NCBI GenBank assembly: GCA_963281255.1 | Contig: OY725496.1 | Location: forward strand, 2,046,001 to 2,110,000 | Source of the DNA: Aphrocallistes beatrix | Taxonomy: Eukaryota; Porifera; Hexactinellida; Sceptrulophora; Aphrocallistidae | Direction of reading: 5' to 3' | Length of the DNA: 64,000 bases | Shown: positions 11,501 through 22,621 of the stretch, piece after piece | Layout of the letters: each line of letters begins with the position of its first letter | Numbering within the stretch: the first letter of the stretch is position 1 | The notes under the pieces: generated by a model | The model's input: the letters and a program-made list of their open reading frames with translations, nothing else | Told to the model about the DNA's origin: nothing | Database searches by the model: none | Position numbers and translations under genes: made by a program

Positions 11501-13191
11501 CTGTCAAGTAGGACTCGATATATAGTACATAGAAGAAAGAATTTTCCAAATCGGACAATCCGTTCAAAAGTTATAACTAAGTCATAACGCAGTACGGACA
11601 AAATTACCCCTTTTAGCGGCCGTTGAAATACCAATACTTTAAAATTATAGCTGTTAGAGCTTAGCTTTAATGATTAAAAACAGCAGGAAAAGCACTTTCC
11701 TATACCTTGATAATTCTATATTTTGAGCGAAAACCTATGTATTATGTATGAGATAGGCCTTGCCAAAACAGAAAATCGCAGAAATTAAGGGGAAGTTATT
11801 TAAATTTCTCAGAAAAAAAAATTCAGAAACGATTCAAAATAAACGTCTTAGTTTCGAAAATATACTGTGGCATTTTATTATTGATGTTAAAGCTCATTAA
11901 TATTGATTTTAAAGATTAATATCCATACTTTCTGTTGAATATACGATGACATTTTTGTTTAATTAAGGGAAGAGTTTGCTATACTTATTTCGAGTTCATT
12001 ATGCCTATGTTTTTAAACTAATGAAATATTTTTTTAGGACATGGTAGAAATATACCCTAGGAGCATTTATTGCAAGCAGCGAAGCACGGAGAATAGGATC
12101 TATTGTGTCAAGCTCTACTATAAGTTACATTCTTACACATCCATACAGTAGAAAATTTCGCAAGATTTCAACGAGCCAAAACCTCCCAGCAAATCAGTTA
12201 TCTTTAACTGGATTAAGAAGTTTGAACAGAGAGGGACAAGGTAAGAACCTCAATCCTAAGTCTGAAGACCGTCTGAGCCACTCAGGGCGGAAGACGATTC
12301 GTACTGATGAAGTCATCGAAGCCGTTCGTCAGTTCGTTCTCAACTCTCCAAAGAGGTCAACAAGGAAGAGGTTACCTCAAGATTTTTCAGGTCTTTTGGT
12401 AGGAACTTGGATAAAACTACAGAGGATACCTAGTCATGGACACCATCTCGAACATATTCTATAGATAAAAAACTACTTGTTTGGATATTATAGACTTGCA
12501 TTATTGTTTTAAATCCCTAAAGTAAATAATAGTGAAATCTTGATGCTCTATCAATTAATGAAAGTAGAGAAATAGCACTTTTGTAATACAGGTTCTGTTT
12601 TTTTTTTGCCCACCCGGTAGCTGTAATACTATTGGTATAAAACGCCAATTAAAACCGAAAATAATCGAAGAAACCCATATAACAAAAAATACATAAGCTG
12701 AAAACGAAAGTACTATATCTCTAGTGCTATATAAAATTACGCTACTAGTAGCATAGACTGCAGTTTAGAAAGTATAGCAAACTATTCCCATTAAATTTAC
12801 GAAAATGACATCGTATAAAATTTACGAAAATGACATCGTATAAAAGGCCACAGTACATTTTCAAACGTTAGACGTTTATTTTGAAACGATTCTGAAAATT
12901 TAATTGAGTAATTTCAAAAAAATTCCCCCTAATTTCTGCGATTTTGGCAAGGGTATCTCATATCCATAGGTTTTGGCTCTAAATATAGTATTATCAAGAT
13001 ATAGGAAACTGGTGTTCCCGCAGTTTTTAATCATTAAAGCTAAGCTCTAACAGTTATAGTTTTCAAAGTTATGGTATTTCAATGGACCGCTAAATGGGGA
13101 ACTTTTGCCGGTACTGCGTAATGATTTGACTACAACCGGATTGTCCGATTTAAAATCTTTTCTTTATGGATATATCGAGTCCTATTTGACA
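11501..13191. mobile_element. DNA transposon with ~450-bp terminal inverted repeats
   Basis: The left arm 11501-11990 and right arm 12768-13191 are near-complementary. Matching landmarks: outer GTCAAGTAGGACTCGATATA versus TATATCGAGTCCTATTTGAC; TTAATGATTAAAAACAGC versus its inverse near 13020; and ATACGATGACATTTT near 11940 versus GAAAATGACATCGTAT near 12815. The right arm carries a tandem duplication of ATTTACGAAAATGACATCGT (about 12795-12842). The 780-bp interior holds a degraded transposase N-terminus. Confidence 0.78.
12105..12464 (+). pseudogene. Tc1/mariner-type transposase HTH fragment
   Basis: The 119-codon frame contains QLSLTGLRSLNREGQGKN, a helix-turn-helix of the kind written W..kF...Gs..d. 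After it comes SHSGRKTIRTDEVIEAVRQF and VLNSPKRSTRK. This order (helix, SGRp-type hook, then the phrase about prob. 'VR..v..SP.RStR') is typical of the N-terminal half of mariner-like DDE transposases with a DUF4817-type domain. The catalytic half is missing and the frame degrades after GLLVGT. It sits between the long inverted repeats of the 11501-13191 element, so it is the likely remnant of that element's transposase. Confidence 0.68.
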
Positions 13192-13426
13192 TTTTATTAG
13201 CATAGAATATCTCTAATTAGATAATATCACTAATTCTAAACAATTCCAAAGATAATTGTTCAAGATTCGGATTTTCGGACATCGGGGGTCAAAGATTTGT
13301 CACCCGAAACTTGGACTTTCTTGAACTTTTGAGGATGCATTTGACTATCTTCACTGATATTTTGGTATTGTTCGGAGTTTTTTATGGGTTTTCGTCGATT
13401 ACTCCGGGATTATATGACTGAATTGA

Positions 13427-13627
13427 ATGAAGAACAGGAAGTCGTATATAACGAAAATCCTCCAAGTGATGTACAAGTTACCGATTCTATTTCGGCCGCT
13501 TCTAGTGGGAACCTCTGACATCTTCAAAGGCTCCGGCGAAGAGCTTAACTTATGCAAGGAACCTGGATCAGGTTATCCGGAATCAATTCCAAACAGTTCA
13601 GGTGCTCGCACAGTGGGAATGCACTAA
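13427..13627 (+). other. Unrecognised ORF-like stretch between transposons
   Basis: A 66-codon frame lies in 13200-14010. I do not recognise it. An alternative frame upstream (starting near DYMTELNEEQEVVYNENPP) reads into it with a frameshift, which suggests a decayed coding remnant of unknown origin. It has no splice context and no inverted ends. Confidence 0.2.
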
Positions 13628-14074
13628 AATATTCATTAGGATCCGATTCAGATAATGGAAATTCAAAATCCTGTATGGGAAGTATCTCCTCCTGAATTTC
13701 CGCAGGCAGTATCATCAATGCGGGGATGTTTTGGGTCTGGACCAGAGAGAGGTGAAGTACAAAAAGCAGATAAAGAACATCTCTCTTAGATTGTCATGGG
13801 TCAATTCGGTGGAAACTTTAAGCTAGAACGTTAAGTAAGAATGTCATATAATAACGTGTATATTATTTAAAAAATAAAAGCTAAATTAAGAGAAAATAAT
13901 TGCTTATTGGAGACAATGATACCAACTATAGATTCAAATGTGAACATCTAGGATATAAAACTTTTCTAGGGGGAAAGCTCCCCCACAGATCCCCCTTAAG
14001 GACACACGCATTTAGTTATCCTTACTATTAAAACTTGATTAATGTGTCTATATAATAAATATTGTAAACCAAAG

Positions 14075-14470
14075 GTTAACGAAAAATTTCTCATTTGGAT
14101 CTGAAAATATAATATTCTAAATCTACACCACTAAAAACCCCATGTCAACCGTTGAAAGCAAGTTTCTAGCATATTTTATGAGATTTGTTTACTTTATGTA
14201 TCTATTGCAAACAAAAGTAAACAATGATTATCAAATTTACTCGAAAATATGATATTCGAAATCTACACCCCTGAAAACCCCATGTCAACCGTTTAAAGCA
14301 AGTTCCTAGCATATCTTTGAGATTTGTTTACTTTATGTACCTAATGTAAACAAAAGTAAACAAATAATTTATCATAAAAAACAGAAAATATGATATTCGA
14401 AGTCTACATACCTAAAAACACCATGTCACCCGTTGGAAGCTGGTCTCTTGAATATTTCCAAAATTCGTCA
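14075..14470 (-). repeat. Minisatellite, about 3 units of ~140 bp (inverse orientation)
   Basis: Each unit contains CCCATGTCAACCGTTGAAAG, CTAGCATATTTTGAGATTTG and a TTTACTTTTGTTTGCA(A/T) tract. These are the reverse complement of the units at 31600-32115. The two arrays therefore belong to one element family inserted in opposite orientations. Confidence 0.82.
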
Positions 14471-14549
14471 AAAGATGTGAAAATATGTATATAAAGGTTT
14501 GAAAATATGCACATAATCTTTTTATTGACATACAATATAATACATTTAA

Positions 14550-15768
14550 GGTTGGTGTTTCCCATGCGAAACTTGTTTTTTATTAAAAATGTGCCCGAAT
14601 TGCTTTTTTATCATTTTTAGATCCTTATAGGGGTTCTAAACAATAATCCCGATTTTTATAACTCCAGCCCCAATATTTCGCCACTTTGAGCCACTTGTAT
14701 CACCTGGTGTCGCTCTAAAAACGACACATTTTAAATGCGAAATGTCCCACAGCTCTAACTTCTTTAAACAGTGCCAGATCATCTTTTTAATGCTGAATTC
14801 ATGCTCAGCACTGGATTTCCAGCAATTTGATATATATATTGACCATATTTGGAAACATTTTTGTTTGACCGTGCCTAGCAACGGCCAGGAATATTTTAAC
14901 ATTCCTGACCGTTGCTAGGAAAAGGCAACCAAAAATATTTCCAAATATGGTCAATATATATATCAAATTGCTGGAAATTTAGTGCTGAGTACGAACTCAG
15001 TATTAAAATAACGACCTGGCATAGTCAAATAAAGTTATAGGTATGGGATTTCGGCGGAAACTATCGGACATGGTCATTTTTGGGCCCCCAGTGATAACTG
15101 TCAACTTTTTCACACTTTTGAAGGTGTCATGATGTGAAAATATTTGATATGCCATATTTTGAAGTTAAGTACTACAATAAGTTGTTGATTGAGGATGTTT
15201 TGATGTTATATATTATCAGAATTCCGTAAAAACAAATGGAAATCAAGCCTTTCCGAAGAAAATTGCTTTGTAGCATGTTTTTAACACTCAAAAAAATCAA
15301 TTTTACAACGGAGGAATCTCTAGTTACAAAAGTCATAGAGTAAAAAACTCGATTGTTTTGGAAAGATCTCGTCACGTAGAACAAAATGATAGAGATAGAT
15401 TTTCGATATTCTACTTTAGAAAAAAGTTAAAATATTTTTCCTTTCGAAAATCTGCCTCTAAATTTTGTATAAACGAAATTTGAAAGAAAAAATTATTTAG
15501 GTTAAAATTGAAAATTCTATTCCTATTATTTTCTTTATTCAACCATTTTGTGTAAGAATAATTGAGTAAAAGAGGCATAAGGCATTGAAGTTTCCTTGAA
15601 TGTCCTCTATAAATTAGGTCATTTGGGAAAAAAATAATTTTTCTCTTACTTCTTGGGCTCCCGAAAAGTGTATTTTTGCAGATAACTCAACGAGAATAGT
15701 TTCCACAAAAAATTTCAGAAGAAAATAATGAAAACTTTAAAAGTTAGTTCTGGAAGAAAACACCAACC
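14550..15768. mobile_element. TTAA-target foldback element (1219 bp), Kolobok/piggyBac-like
   Basis: The ends GGTTGGTGTTTC and (inverted) GAAAACACCAACC are flanked by TTAA on both sides (14546-14549, 15769-15772). The interior is a diverged palindrome: arms around 14757-14896 and 14904-15040 share CAGCAATTTGATATATATAT / GACCATATTTGGAAA blocks, separated by a few bases near 14900. Ends starting with GG plus a TTAA target point to a Kolobok-like rather than classical piggyBac element. No transposase is present. The host M element's uninterrupted sequence near 31510 confirms the insertion point. Confidence 0.82.
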
Positions 15769-16061
15769 TTAAGATATCAAACATAATTGTGGCTTCGAAG
15801 TATTAATAATAATAATGACGATATATTGTAGTGTCGAACAATTATTTCTATCGTGATAGTGTAGTCATTTATTTTATATAGAAAAGGTGTGAAAAATTGT
15901 TCTCCATTTTATTGTGTGAAAAATTCTCTTAGATATTAGAAATTAATCGGAGTCATATCATTTGACACCTAAATGCTAAATTCATTACTCTACGACTGGC
16001 CAATTTTTCAATTCGGACAAACAAACAAAATAAAAAAATTTAAAGCGTTTTAATATATAAC

Positions 16062-16590
16062 AAGCGCGCTTCGCTTGCTTGCGCTGCGCAGCTGGCGGAC
16101 ACTTTGTGTCCGCCGGAGGCGCCTTTTGGGCGCCTGGGGTCACATTGATTAATTATAACGGGATAACATCTCTAAATACGTCTGTCCAACTGTTAGAATC
16201 GATATTGAACGAAAAATCACCAAATTTGCCAATTTTTTAAATTTTTGATGTGTAATGATGACGTCATAGCAGAGTGATGAGCCATCATTTATTTGATGAT
16301 AGTTGTATCATATGTGAGATATATTAATATACACACTCTATTAAAATTTCAGCCTTCTATCACTTAAAATGGCTGAGTTATGGGCGAAAACCTGAAATTT
16401 CTAATTATAAAAAAGGTGATAGTGACCTTATAATTCCATGAAGAGGCGACATTTTCGTCTGAGCTCAGAACCTAGTGGAGCCATAGCCAAAAGACTACTA
16501 CATGCCAAATTCAGCTTTCTGTGACTGTCAGTTTCTTCAATCAACTAATCGAGTTTTAATCGTGTTTTATTAATAGTAAGGATATAGTAT
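16062..16590 (-). mobile_element. H-family element with terminal motif
   Basis: Reads inward from AGCGCGCTTCGCTTGCTTGC through two perfect hairpins (GGCGGACA/TGTCCGCC with CTTTG loop; GGCGCC/GGCGCC with TTTTG loop) and a TGACGTCA near 16259. It continues to GTTTCTTCAATCAACTAATC and the dispersed motif TAATAGTAAGGAT at 16578-16590. Confidence 0.88.
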
Positions 16591-16624
16591 AGTACGTACT
16601 ATACGTATATGTATATATAAATAT

Positions 16625-17086
16625 CTCTGTAACGAATTAACTAAAGAAACTGCAGGGCACAGAAAGCTGATTTTTTTTCGATGTGGGAGTCTTTTGGCTA
16701 TGGCTCCATTATGTTCTGACTTCAGAAGAAAATGTCGACGCATCATGGAATAATAACGTTATTGTCATTGTTTTATTAATTAGAAATTTCAGTTTTTCGA
16801 TCATAACTCAGCCATTTTAAATGATAGAAGGCTGAAATTTTAAAAGAATGTGTAGATTAAAATATCCCACATATGATACAATCATTATTAAAAATGATGA
16901 CTCATCACTCAGAAAAAAATGAAAAAATTTGTGATTTTTCCAGTGGTATCGATTGTAACAATAAGACAGAAGTATTTAGAGATGTTATCTACCTTTTAAC
17001 TAATCAATGTGAGCCCAGGAGTCCGAAGGACTCCTCTGGCGGACACAGTGTCTGCCATCCGCACAGCGCAGCCAAGCGAAGTGTCT
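16625..17086 (+). mobile_element. H-family element with rewritten hairpin stem
   Basis: Degenerate full-length copy, from CTGTAACGAATTAACTAAAG to CAGCCAAGCGAAGTGTCTG. The hairpin normally spelled AGGCGCCC/GGGCGCCT is here AGGAGTCC (17017-17024), GAA loop, GGACTCCT (17028-17035). Both arms changed so that pairing is kept. The CRE sites are lost. Confidence 0.82.
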
Positions 17087-17249
17087 GATTAAAATGATGA
17101 TTCATCTGCCTTACATCAAGGAAACCAATAAATAAGAAATTTAGGTATAATATATCGATCTACAGCAATTTTTGTCATCTATAGAGATAAAATTTTATAT
17201 TAATTTGTTTCACTGGCAATATTTTCACGATATATTCACCAAAATTAGA

Positions 17250-17700
17250 GACAAACAAGCAAGGTTAGCAGTTAAAACCGTGGCGGAACATTCTGAAAAT
17301 ATTAACAGGACAAAATTTGCGATGTTTCCCTGGCATTGAAATACTAATTTTACAATCAGTGTCGCTTATCTGTTCTAACTGGTCGCGTAACGGAGAGGTC
17401 AATGTTGGAAAACATGACATAAATTTTATTCGTGCAGGACGGAGCAGCTGCACACACCGCCAAAATAACTCAGGTAGGGTTAGAAAATAATTTCCTCCTT
17501 ATTGGAAGAAAGGGGAATGGCCTGAAAATTTGGTCAATTCTGTGAGCACATCTTGAGGAAATGGAGCAACCTTCAACTGTTGAGTCACTTGAAAGTTGCT
17601 TGGGGATAGAGCCATTGATTCTCCAAAATTTGATTATGGGGATACCAGAGAGAATGAAACTAGTTATAGGAAGGGGAGGGATTATATTGGGAAATAAATC
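17250..17700 (+). pseudogene. Decayed Tc1/mariner transposase C-terminal half
   Basis: In one plus-strand frame the segment near 17435-17530 reads QDGAAAHTAKITQ, then RKGEWPENL. These correspond to the second catalytic Asp (QQD.AP.H) and the post-catalytic W-P motif of DDE_3 transposases. After a stop the frame gives TVESLES, ILQNLIMGIPERMKLVIG, equivalent to the C-terminal 'LI.SMP.R...VI' tail. The catalytic Glu region is blurred and stops interrupt it. A possible right end (GGGACACCCTGTATA) lies at 17762-17776. Upstream frames are too decayed to call. Confidence 0.6.
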
Positions 17701-17879
17701 TATACAATGAGATCATATTGATGTAGAATTTACATTTGCTTTAAAACCAGCCATGATTCATGGGACACCCTGTATATAGTACGGAATAGTCATATTAAAC
17801 AATGTATTAAACTTTTCAACTAAGACTAGTGACTTTAATGAAATCAATAATAAGCACTAAGTTTATCTGGTTTTAATAT

Positions 17880-18310
17880 GCTGAATTGAATCAATCTGAG
17901 GAATAACGGAATTTGTCACATTCCTGTCATTGTTAGGGAATTGCAAAATAAAAATTCTCTGAATATGGTTAATATGTCTATCAAAAGACTGGAAATTGGA
18001 AGCTGTGTACAAATATAACAACAAAAATATATTTGTTAGATTGCCTAATATTATTACAAAACCGGCGATTATTGGTGTATCTACAATATTTCCGGAAAGT
18101 GAAATATTTCCGTATTAAAGTTGTTTATGTAGCTATAAAGTATAATTGTGCCAATTTTCATGCTTATGTGAGTGCCTTAATAATGGCCCACAGCCTTGAA
18201 TTATTTTTTGTGACGTCATCAATTTCAAAGGCCGCTATCTTGCCAGAAAGTTAAATATTGAGTGTTCCCATCAAAAATGTTCCCATCCAAAATTGTTTAG
18301 GAGGTTTGAA
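17880..18310. repeat. Fragment related to the TTAA element interior
   Basis: Blocks such as GTCACATTCCTGTCATTGTTAGG, GAATATGGTTAATATGTCTATC and CTGGAAATTGG resemble one arm of the palindrome inside 14550-15768, at low identity. No ends are seen. The next stretch, 18310-19090, is gene-free and unremarkable; the 3' exons of the LRR gene may lie there or beyond the window, but I could not recognise them. Confidence 0.4.
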
Positions 18311-19121
18311 AGTATAAAAGCGTGTCAATTTTCATTATTTTATCCACATTTTAGCAATTTTAGGCTCAAATCACCAGACTAACATAAAATGTTGTTCTGT
18401 TGTACTACTTTGAGGAGAATGACAATCAATCTGGATAGCTTTCTTCCCCCTGAGAAAACAGCGTAGAAATTCCATTGGTTTGCGAATTTCTGGATAAGGG
18501 GTGACTAATTATCCTTATCAGCTTGTGAATGGTAAACAAGGTGCATGAGCAAACTAAAAATCTGGAGATATCAGAGTCGAGGTGAAGCTGATAAAATATT
18601 CATATTCGATAACGGCCTTCGTATTACTACAATTTACAAAGCTCTCTTTATTTGGTAGAGATAGAAATTCATCTTTGTCTCATCAAATAAAGATCTGGCT
18701 AGCTGATTGTATTAACTTTAAAATTTTGGATAATTTTAGCCTGAAAGACTAAATAATTGTTTGATATCTTGTTTTAAATTATGCCAATTATGACATTTAC
18801 TCTAATTTTACAGGAAACGACTATTTTGCATTATGAGGGTGAATACCAAAATGAAGTTCAGCATGGAAGAGCAATGGCTCGGTGACCTCGTGTAATTTCC
18901 CCAATTTAATTGTGTCTCGTATAAATAGCATAAAATAGTAAAACCATTCAATAATAAACAATTGGAATCCAAAATTTAACAGTCTTGAATTCAAAATAAT
19001 CCATTGAGAACAAATGATAAGCAGATCATGATCTGATTTTAAAAGAAAATATGAATACTTATTATATTCTGAGTATCCGAAATATTCCCATTAATCAAAA
19101 CAAAAATATTAATTTATTTAC

Positions 19122-19430
19122 CTGATCGGCTTTAATATTCTCAGGAATTTGCAAATTAAGTAAAGATCGATTTATCTTATGAGCGAGGCTTAAGGCCAGC
19201 AATCCGGCGATCCTTATATCATTACCACGAAGATCTAACACTTCAATTGATCGCGACTCAGCCAAAACTTCCGCAATAGCAATTGCTCCCTCACATGACA
19301 TTCTGGTATTACGCAGTCCAAGTTTAGACAGCCACTTATTCAAAAGCAAAGAGGACTTCAATTTTTGAACACCGATATTCCCAATATTATTTCCACTTAA
19401 ACTGAGGGTTTTGAGTGAAGACTTTGATTT
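19122..19430 (-). CDS. PPP1R37: LRR exon of a PPP1R37-like gene (3'-most exon seen)
   Basis: The 309-nt exon (103 codons, phase 0 to 0) is preceded by TTATTAG and followed by the donor GTAAAT. It encodes leucine-rich repeats: SLKTLSLSGNNIGNIGVQKL, then KLGLRNTRMSCEGAIAIAEV, then EVLDLRGNDIRIAGLLALSL. PPP1R37 proteins have the same series (LASTKL.CEGA.A.AE, LDLR.NEI..GGL.ALSLA.K.N.SLL.L). The protein binds and restrains phosphatase 1 in animals. In this family the segment lies at the end of the LRR block, just before a charged tail, which is not found here. In order it should follow 40999-41144, with one roughly 43-residue exon missing between them. Identification is by recognised family pattern; splicing is inferred. 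Confidence 0.88.
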
Positions 19431-19904
19431 CTAATAAAGGAGTGAAAATAAAACATAAGAATTCACAAGTGATTATTCGATTATTAGTATATATAGTAAA
19501 ATTCAGTGAATATATTTATATATAAATTAAATCAATACGAATTTGGAGAGAAAAACTAAACTGTGGGTGGAATTTGGTCAACCAGAGTATTTAGGAACTA
19601 GCTCTCGTCAATTTTTCCAAAGACAAATTACACTGACACAAAATAAAGACTTCACTTCACCTTTATATGTAAAATATAAATTTTCTAACATTTCTTACAA
19701 ATGAATGCTAAAATGACATCAGAAATTGAATGAGAATAAATGGGAAATATTTGAACTCAGGCATATAAAACATATATTTATTAAATATATACAATTATAT
19801 ACCCAAATCTTTTATGCACCACAATTTGTTTAGATATATGTTCTTGGAGGGTTTGACAATTAGGGAGAGGTACTAAATTGCTAATAGTTGTTGAATAAAT
19901 AATG

Positions 19905-20270
19905 CTTGGGTGGTGCAGCGGTTAGGGCGTTTGAACAACAAGACTTAGGTCATGAGTTTTAACCTCACCATAGTTATTTCCATTTGCTCTCAATTACATT
20001 GTTTCGGTGATGCAATCTGAGCCTACACTTTTGCCGAACCTTAGTGAGCTGAAAACACCAAGGATGTCATCTCGCGAATGGTAAAGTTAGGTGCTATCTT
20101 TCTTGCTAACTGATATGCACAGTTTCTATATAAACATGCTATCATATATATACACACATGCTACATACACCTCAATCAGCGACTATTAGTAGGTACCTCA
20201 CCCAGATTGTGAACCCCAAGAGAACATATTATCATGGATTCGGGGGTGTATATATGAATAAATTACACTT
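19905..20270 (+). mobile_element. tRNA-derived SINE
   Basis: The head has an A-box-like TGGTGCAGCGGTTAG and, about 35 bp on, a B-box-like GGTCATGAGTTTTAACC followed by TCACC. This is the layout of a tRNA-derived RNA polymerase III promoter. A ~280-bp unrelated body follows and ends in TGTATATATGAATAAA. It does not fold as a functional tRNA (acceptor stem and B-box core altered), so I call it a SINE. Only one copy is present in this window. 20280-21040 shows nothing further of note. Confidence 0.7.
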
Positions 20271-21042
20271 TTTCACTTTAACGATGAGTCTTAAGGATGA
20301 GTCTTTTTAGTATTCTCAATGGAATGCATTTCTGCGTTGCTATAGAGAGAATTGAAGCAATATCTTAAGGACAGGAAGAATTAAGCATAAAAAATTGATA
20401 TCATTTGATATGGAATATTAAGAAATAATTCAATTCATTTTATTAAATTCATAGTTTTTCAAGATAAAGGATAATATACTAAATCATAGCCTACAATATA
20501 TATATTATGTAATAAGCTATGACTAAATATAACTATTAAACATAAATTGCCCATTCACAACAGCCATTTCAATGTTTTGTCAAATTAACCGGTAGAGACA
20601 TTTTGAATTAAGGAATTTAGGTAGGATATCAAGAAATAATGGAAATCAAACAAGAAAGTTGATGCTAAAGGATGCATCTGAAAATCTAAAGCTTAATCAA
20701 TAAAATTAAAATGGAGAATAGATACAAGTAGTAACCAATACACAGCGGATACACAATAGAGGAACTGGGGAGGGAAATATTCAGATTATATATCAGAAAA
20801 TACATAGCGAGAGGGGTACTCCCCAATAGCGTTCCTGAGGATGAGAGGTGGGGGCAACATTATACACGCACCTACTTTTTAATTCCTCTGAAATTAGGAA
20901 TTATGTTGGATAAATTTGAAAATATTTCTGCTCCCGGAAGGATTTTCCTTCCACTTTAACAGTACAGTTACCAAGAGAAAACTCCTTAAACTATTTTAAA
21001 ATATGTCCATTATACCGAATATTGCCTTTAATGTTTATTAGT

Positions 21043-22614
21043 ACAAGCGCGCTTCGCTTGCTTGAGCTGCGCGGCTAGCGGAAACTGTGTCCGCCGGAGG
21101 CGCCTATGGGCGCCTGGTGTCATATTGATTAATTATAAAGGAGGTAACATCTCTAAATACGTCTATCCATAGCCTACTCTAATAATGCCTCACAGTAAAA
21201 TAACCAAGGATGCGGTAATAGCCGAATGGATTAATACACGATTAGCCTAAAATCGTTAACAATGTAGAATAGGCATTAAGAATGTATTACCAGCATATAT
21301 AAACATGGTATCAAAGTACATATATCCGTTGTCAAAATTTCGATTCGCCATCATATCAATGCGCAACAGGTCATTTTAAGCACGATTTTGGCAATTTTCT
21401 AAGCTGTTTTTACCCTATTTCTAAATGGTATTAAGGTGTGATTTTTGTGTAGAACCAAGATTAGTACGAGTTGATTTGAAAAATTTAGAATTTTTCAATG
21501 GAATGTTGTTACATTCTTGCGTTGCTATGGTAAAGCATTTTGGTCAGTTTGGGCCATATCCTACAAACTGTAAGAACTAGGTCTTCAAATTTGATTTTAT
21601 TTGATAGGCAATTGGCTACTTCCTATTAGGTAATAATACAATTTAAACTTCTAAATTCACAGACTTATAGAGTTATGAGGCAATTTAGTGTTTTGGCCAC
21701 ATTCTTAAAATCAACCCATAACTCAAAACTCGTTGAATTTAGAAGTTCAAGTTGTATTATCACCTAATAGGAAGTAGGCCATTGCCTATCAAAAACGATC
21801 GAATTTGAAGATCTAGCTACTACAGTTTGCACGAAATGGCCCAAACTGACCAAAATGCATTACCATAGCAACGCAGGAATGTAACAATATTCCATTGAAA
21901 AATTTTAAATTTTTCAAATCAACTCGTACTAATCTTGGTTCTACACAAAAATCACACCTTAATACCATTTAGAAATAGGGTTAAAACAGCTTAGAAAATT
22001 GGCAAAATAGTGCTTAAAATAACCTGTTGCGCAATGATGTGATGACTAATCGAAATTTTTCCAACGGATATATGTACTTTGATATCATGTTTATATATGC
22101 TGGTATTACATTCTTAATGGCTATTCTGCATGGTTAACGATTTCAGGATAATCGTGTATTAATCCATTCGGCTATTACTTCATCCCTAGTCCATGATTTT
22201 CAGTCTACTGTGAGGAATTATTAGAGTAGGCTATGGTCCATCCTACTGTTATAATCGAGATCGCTGAAAAAATCACCAAATTTGTCAATTTTTGAAATTT
22301 TGATACGTAATGATTACGTCATAACAAAGTGATGAGTCATCATTTTTGATGGTAGTTGTATCACATGTGAATAATATGAATATACACATTCTATTAAAAT
22401 CTCAGCCTTCTATCACCCAAAATGGCTGAGTTATAGTCGAAAAACTGAAATTTCTAATTCAAAAAAAGGCGACAATGACGTCATAATTCCATGATGAGTC
22501 GACATTTTGGTCTGAGCTCAGAACTTACTGGAGCCATAGCCAAAAGACTCCCACATGCCAAAAATCATCTTGCTGGGCCAGGCAGTTTCTTCAATCAATT
22601 CGTTACAGATATAT
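21043..22614 (-). mobile_element. H-family element split by a foldback P-type element
   Basis: The inverse H copy runs from AGCGCGCTTCGCTTGCTTGA to CTTCAATCAATTCGTTACAG. It is interrupted after ACATCTCTAAATACGTCTATC and resumes at GTCCATCCTACTGTTATAATCG. Other copies read straight through this point, which dates the H insertion as older than the P-type insertion. Confidence 0.88.
21168..22235. mobile_element. Foldback P-type element (1068 bp, ~500-bp arms)
   Basis: The ends CATAGCCTACTCTAATAATG and their inverse are flanked by 7-bp repeats GTCTATC / GTCCATC. The two arms are almost perfect inverted copies over roughly 500 bp each. Shared words include ATGGATTAATACACGATTA, CAATGGAATGTTGTTACATTC and TAAGGTGTGATTTTTGTGTAG. 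The centre lies near 21690. Subterminal sequence (AATGCCTCACAGTA...AGGATG) matches that of the transposase-bearing P element at 24110, so this looks like its non-autonomous partner. No ORF. Confidence 0.9.
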
Positions 22615-22621
22615 ATATATA

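Larger units (their letters stand above)
14019..16040 (-). mobile_element. M-family (minisatellite-bearing) element, split by insertion
   Basis: Reverse-oriented relative of 31219-32163. Its outer part (15773-16040) holds the same GTCCGAATTGA / TCTACGACT / TTTGACACCTA / AAGGTGTGAAAAATTG blocks as 31245-31420 in reverse. Its inner part (14075-14549) holds about three minisatellite units. The left edge carries the dispersed motif TCCTTACTATTAAAACTTGA. A TTAA-flanked element (14550-15768) interrupts it. Confidence 0.7.

Noticed and set aside
14075-14470. CRISPR-like array
   Set aside because: The ~140-bp units are contiguous with no unique spacers, in a eukaryotic transposon context.
17265-17453. 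Minus-strand ORF as a further exon of the LRR gene
   Set aside because: It shows no repeat pattern or family similarity, and the plus strand of the same DNA reads as a Tc1 transposase remnant.
19905-19980. A functional tRNA gene
   Set aside because: The B box lacks the TTCRA core, the acceptor stem does not pair, and a long body follows, so a SINE fits better.
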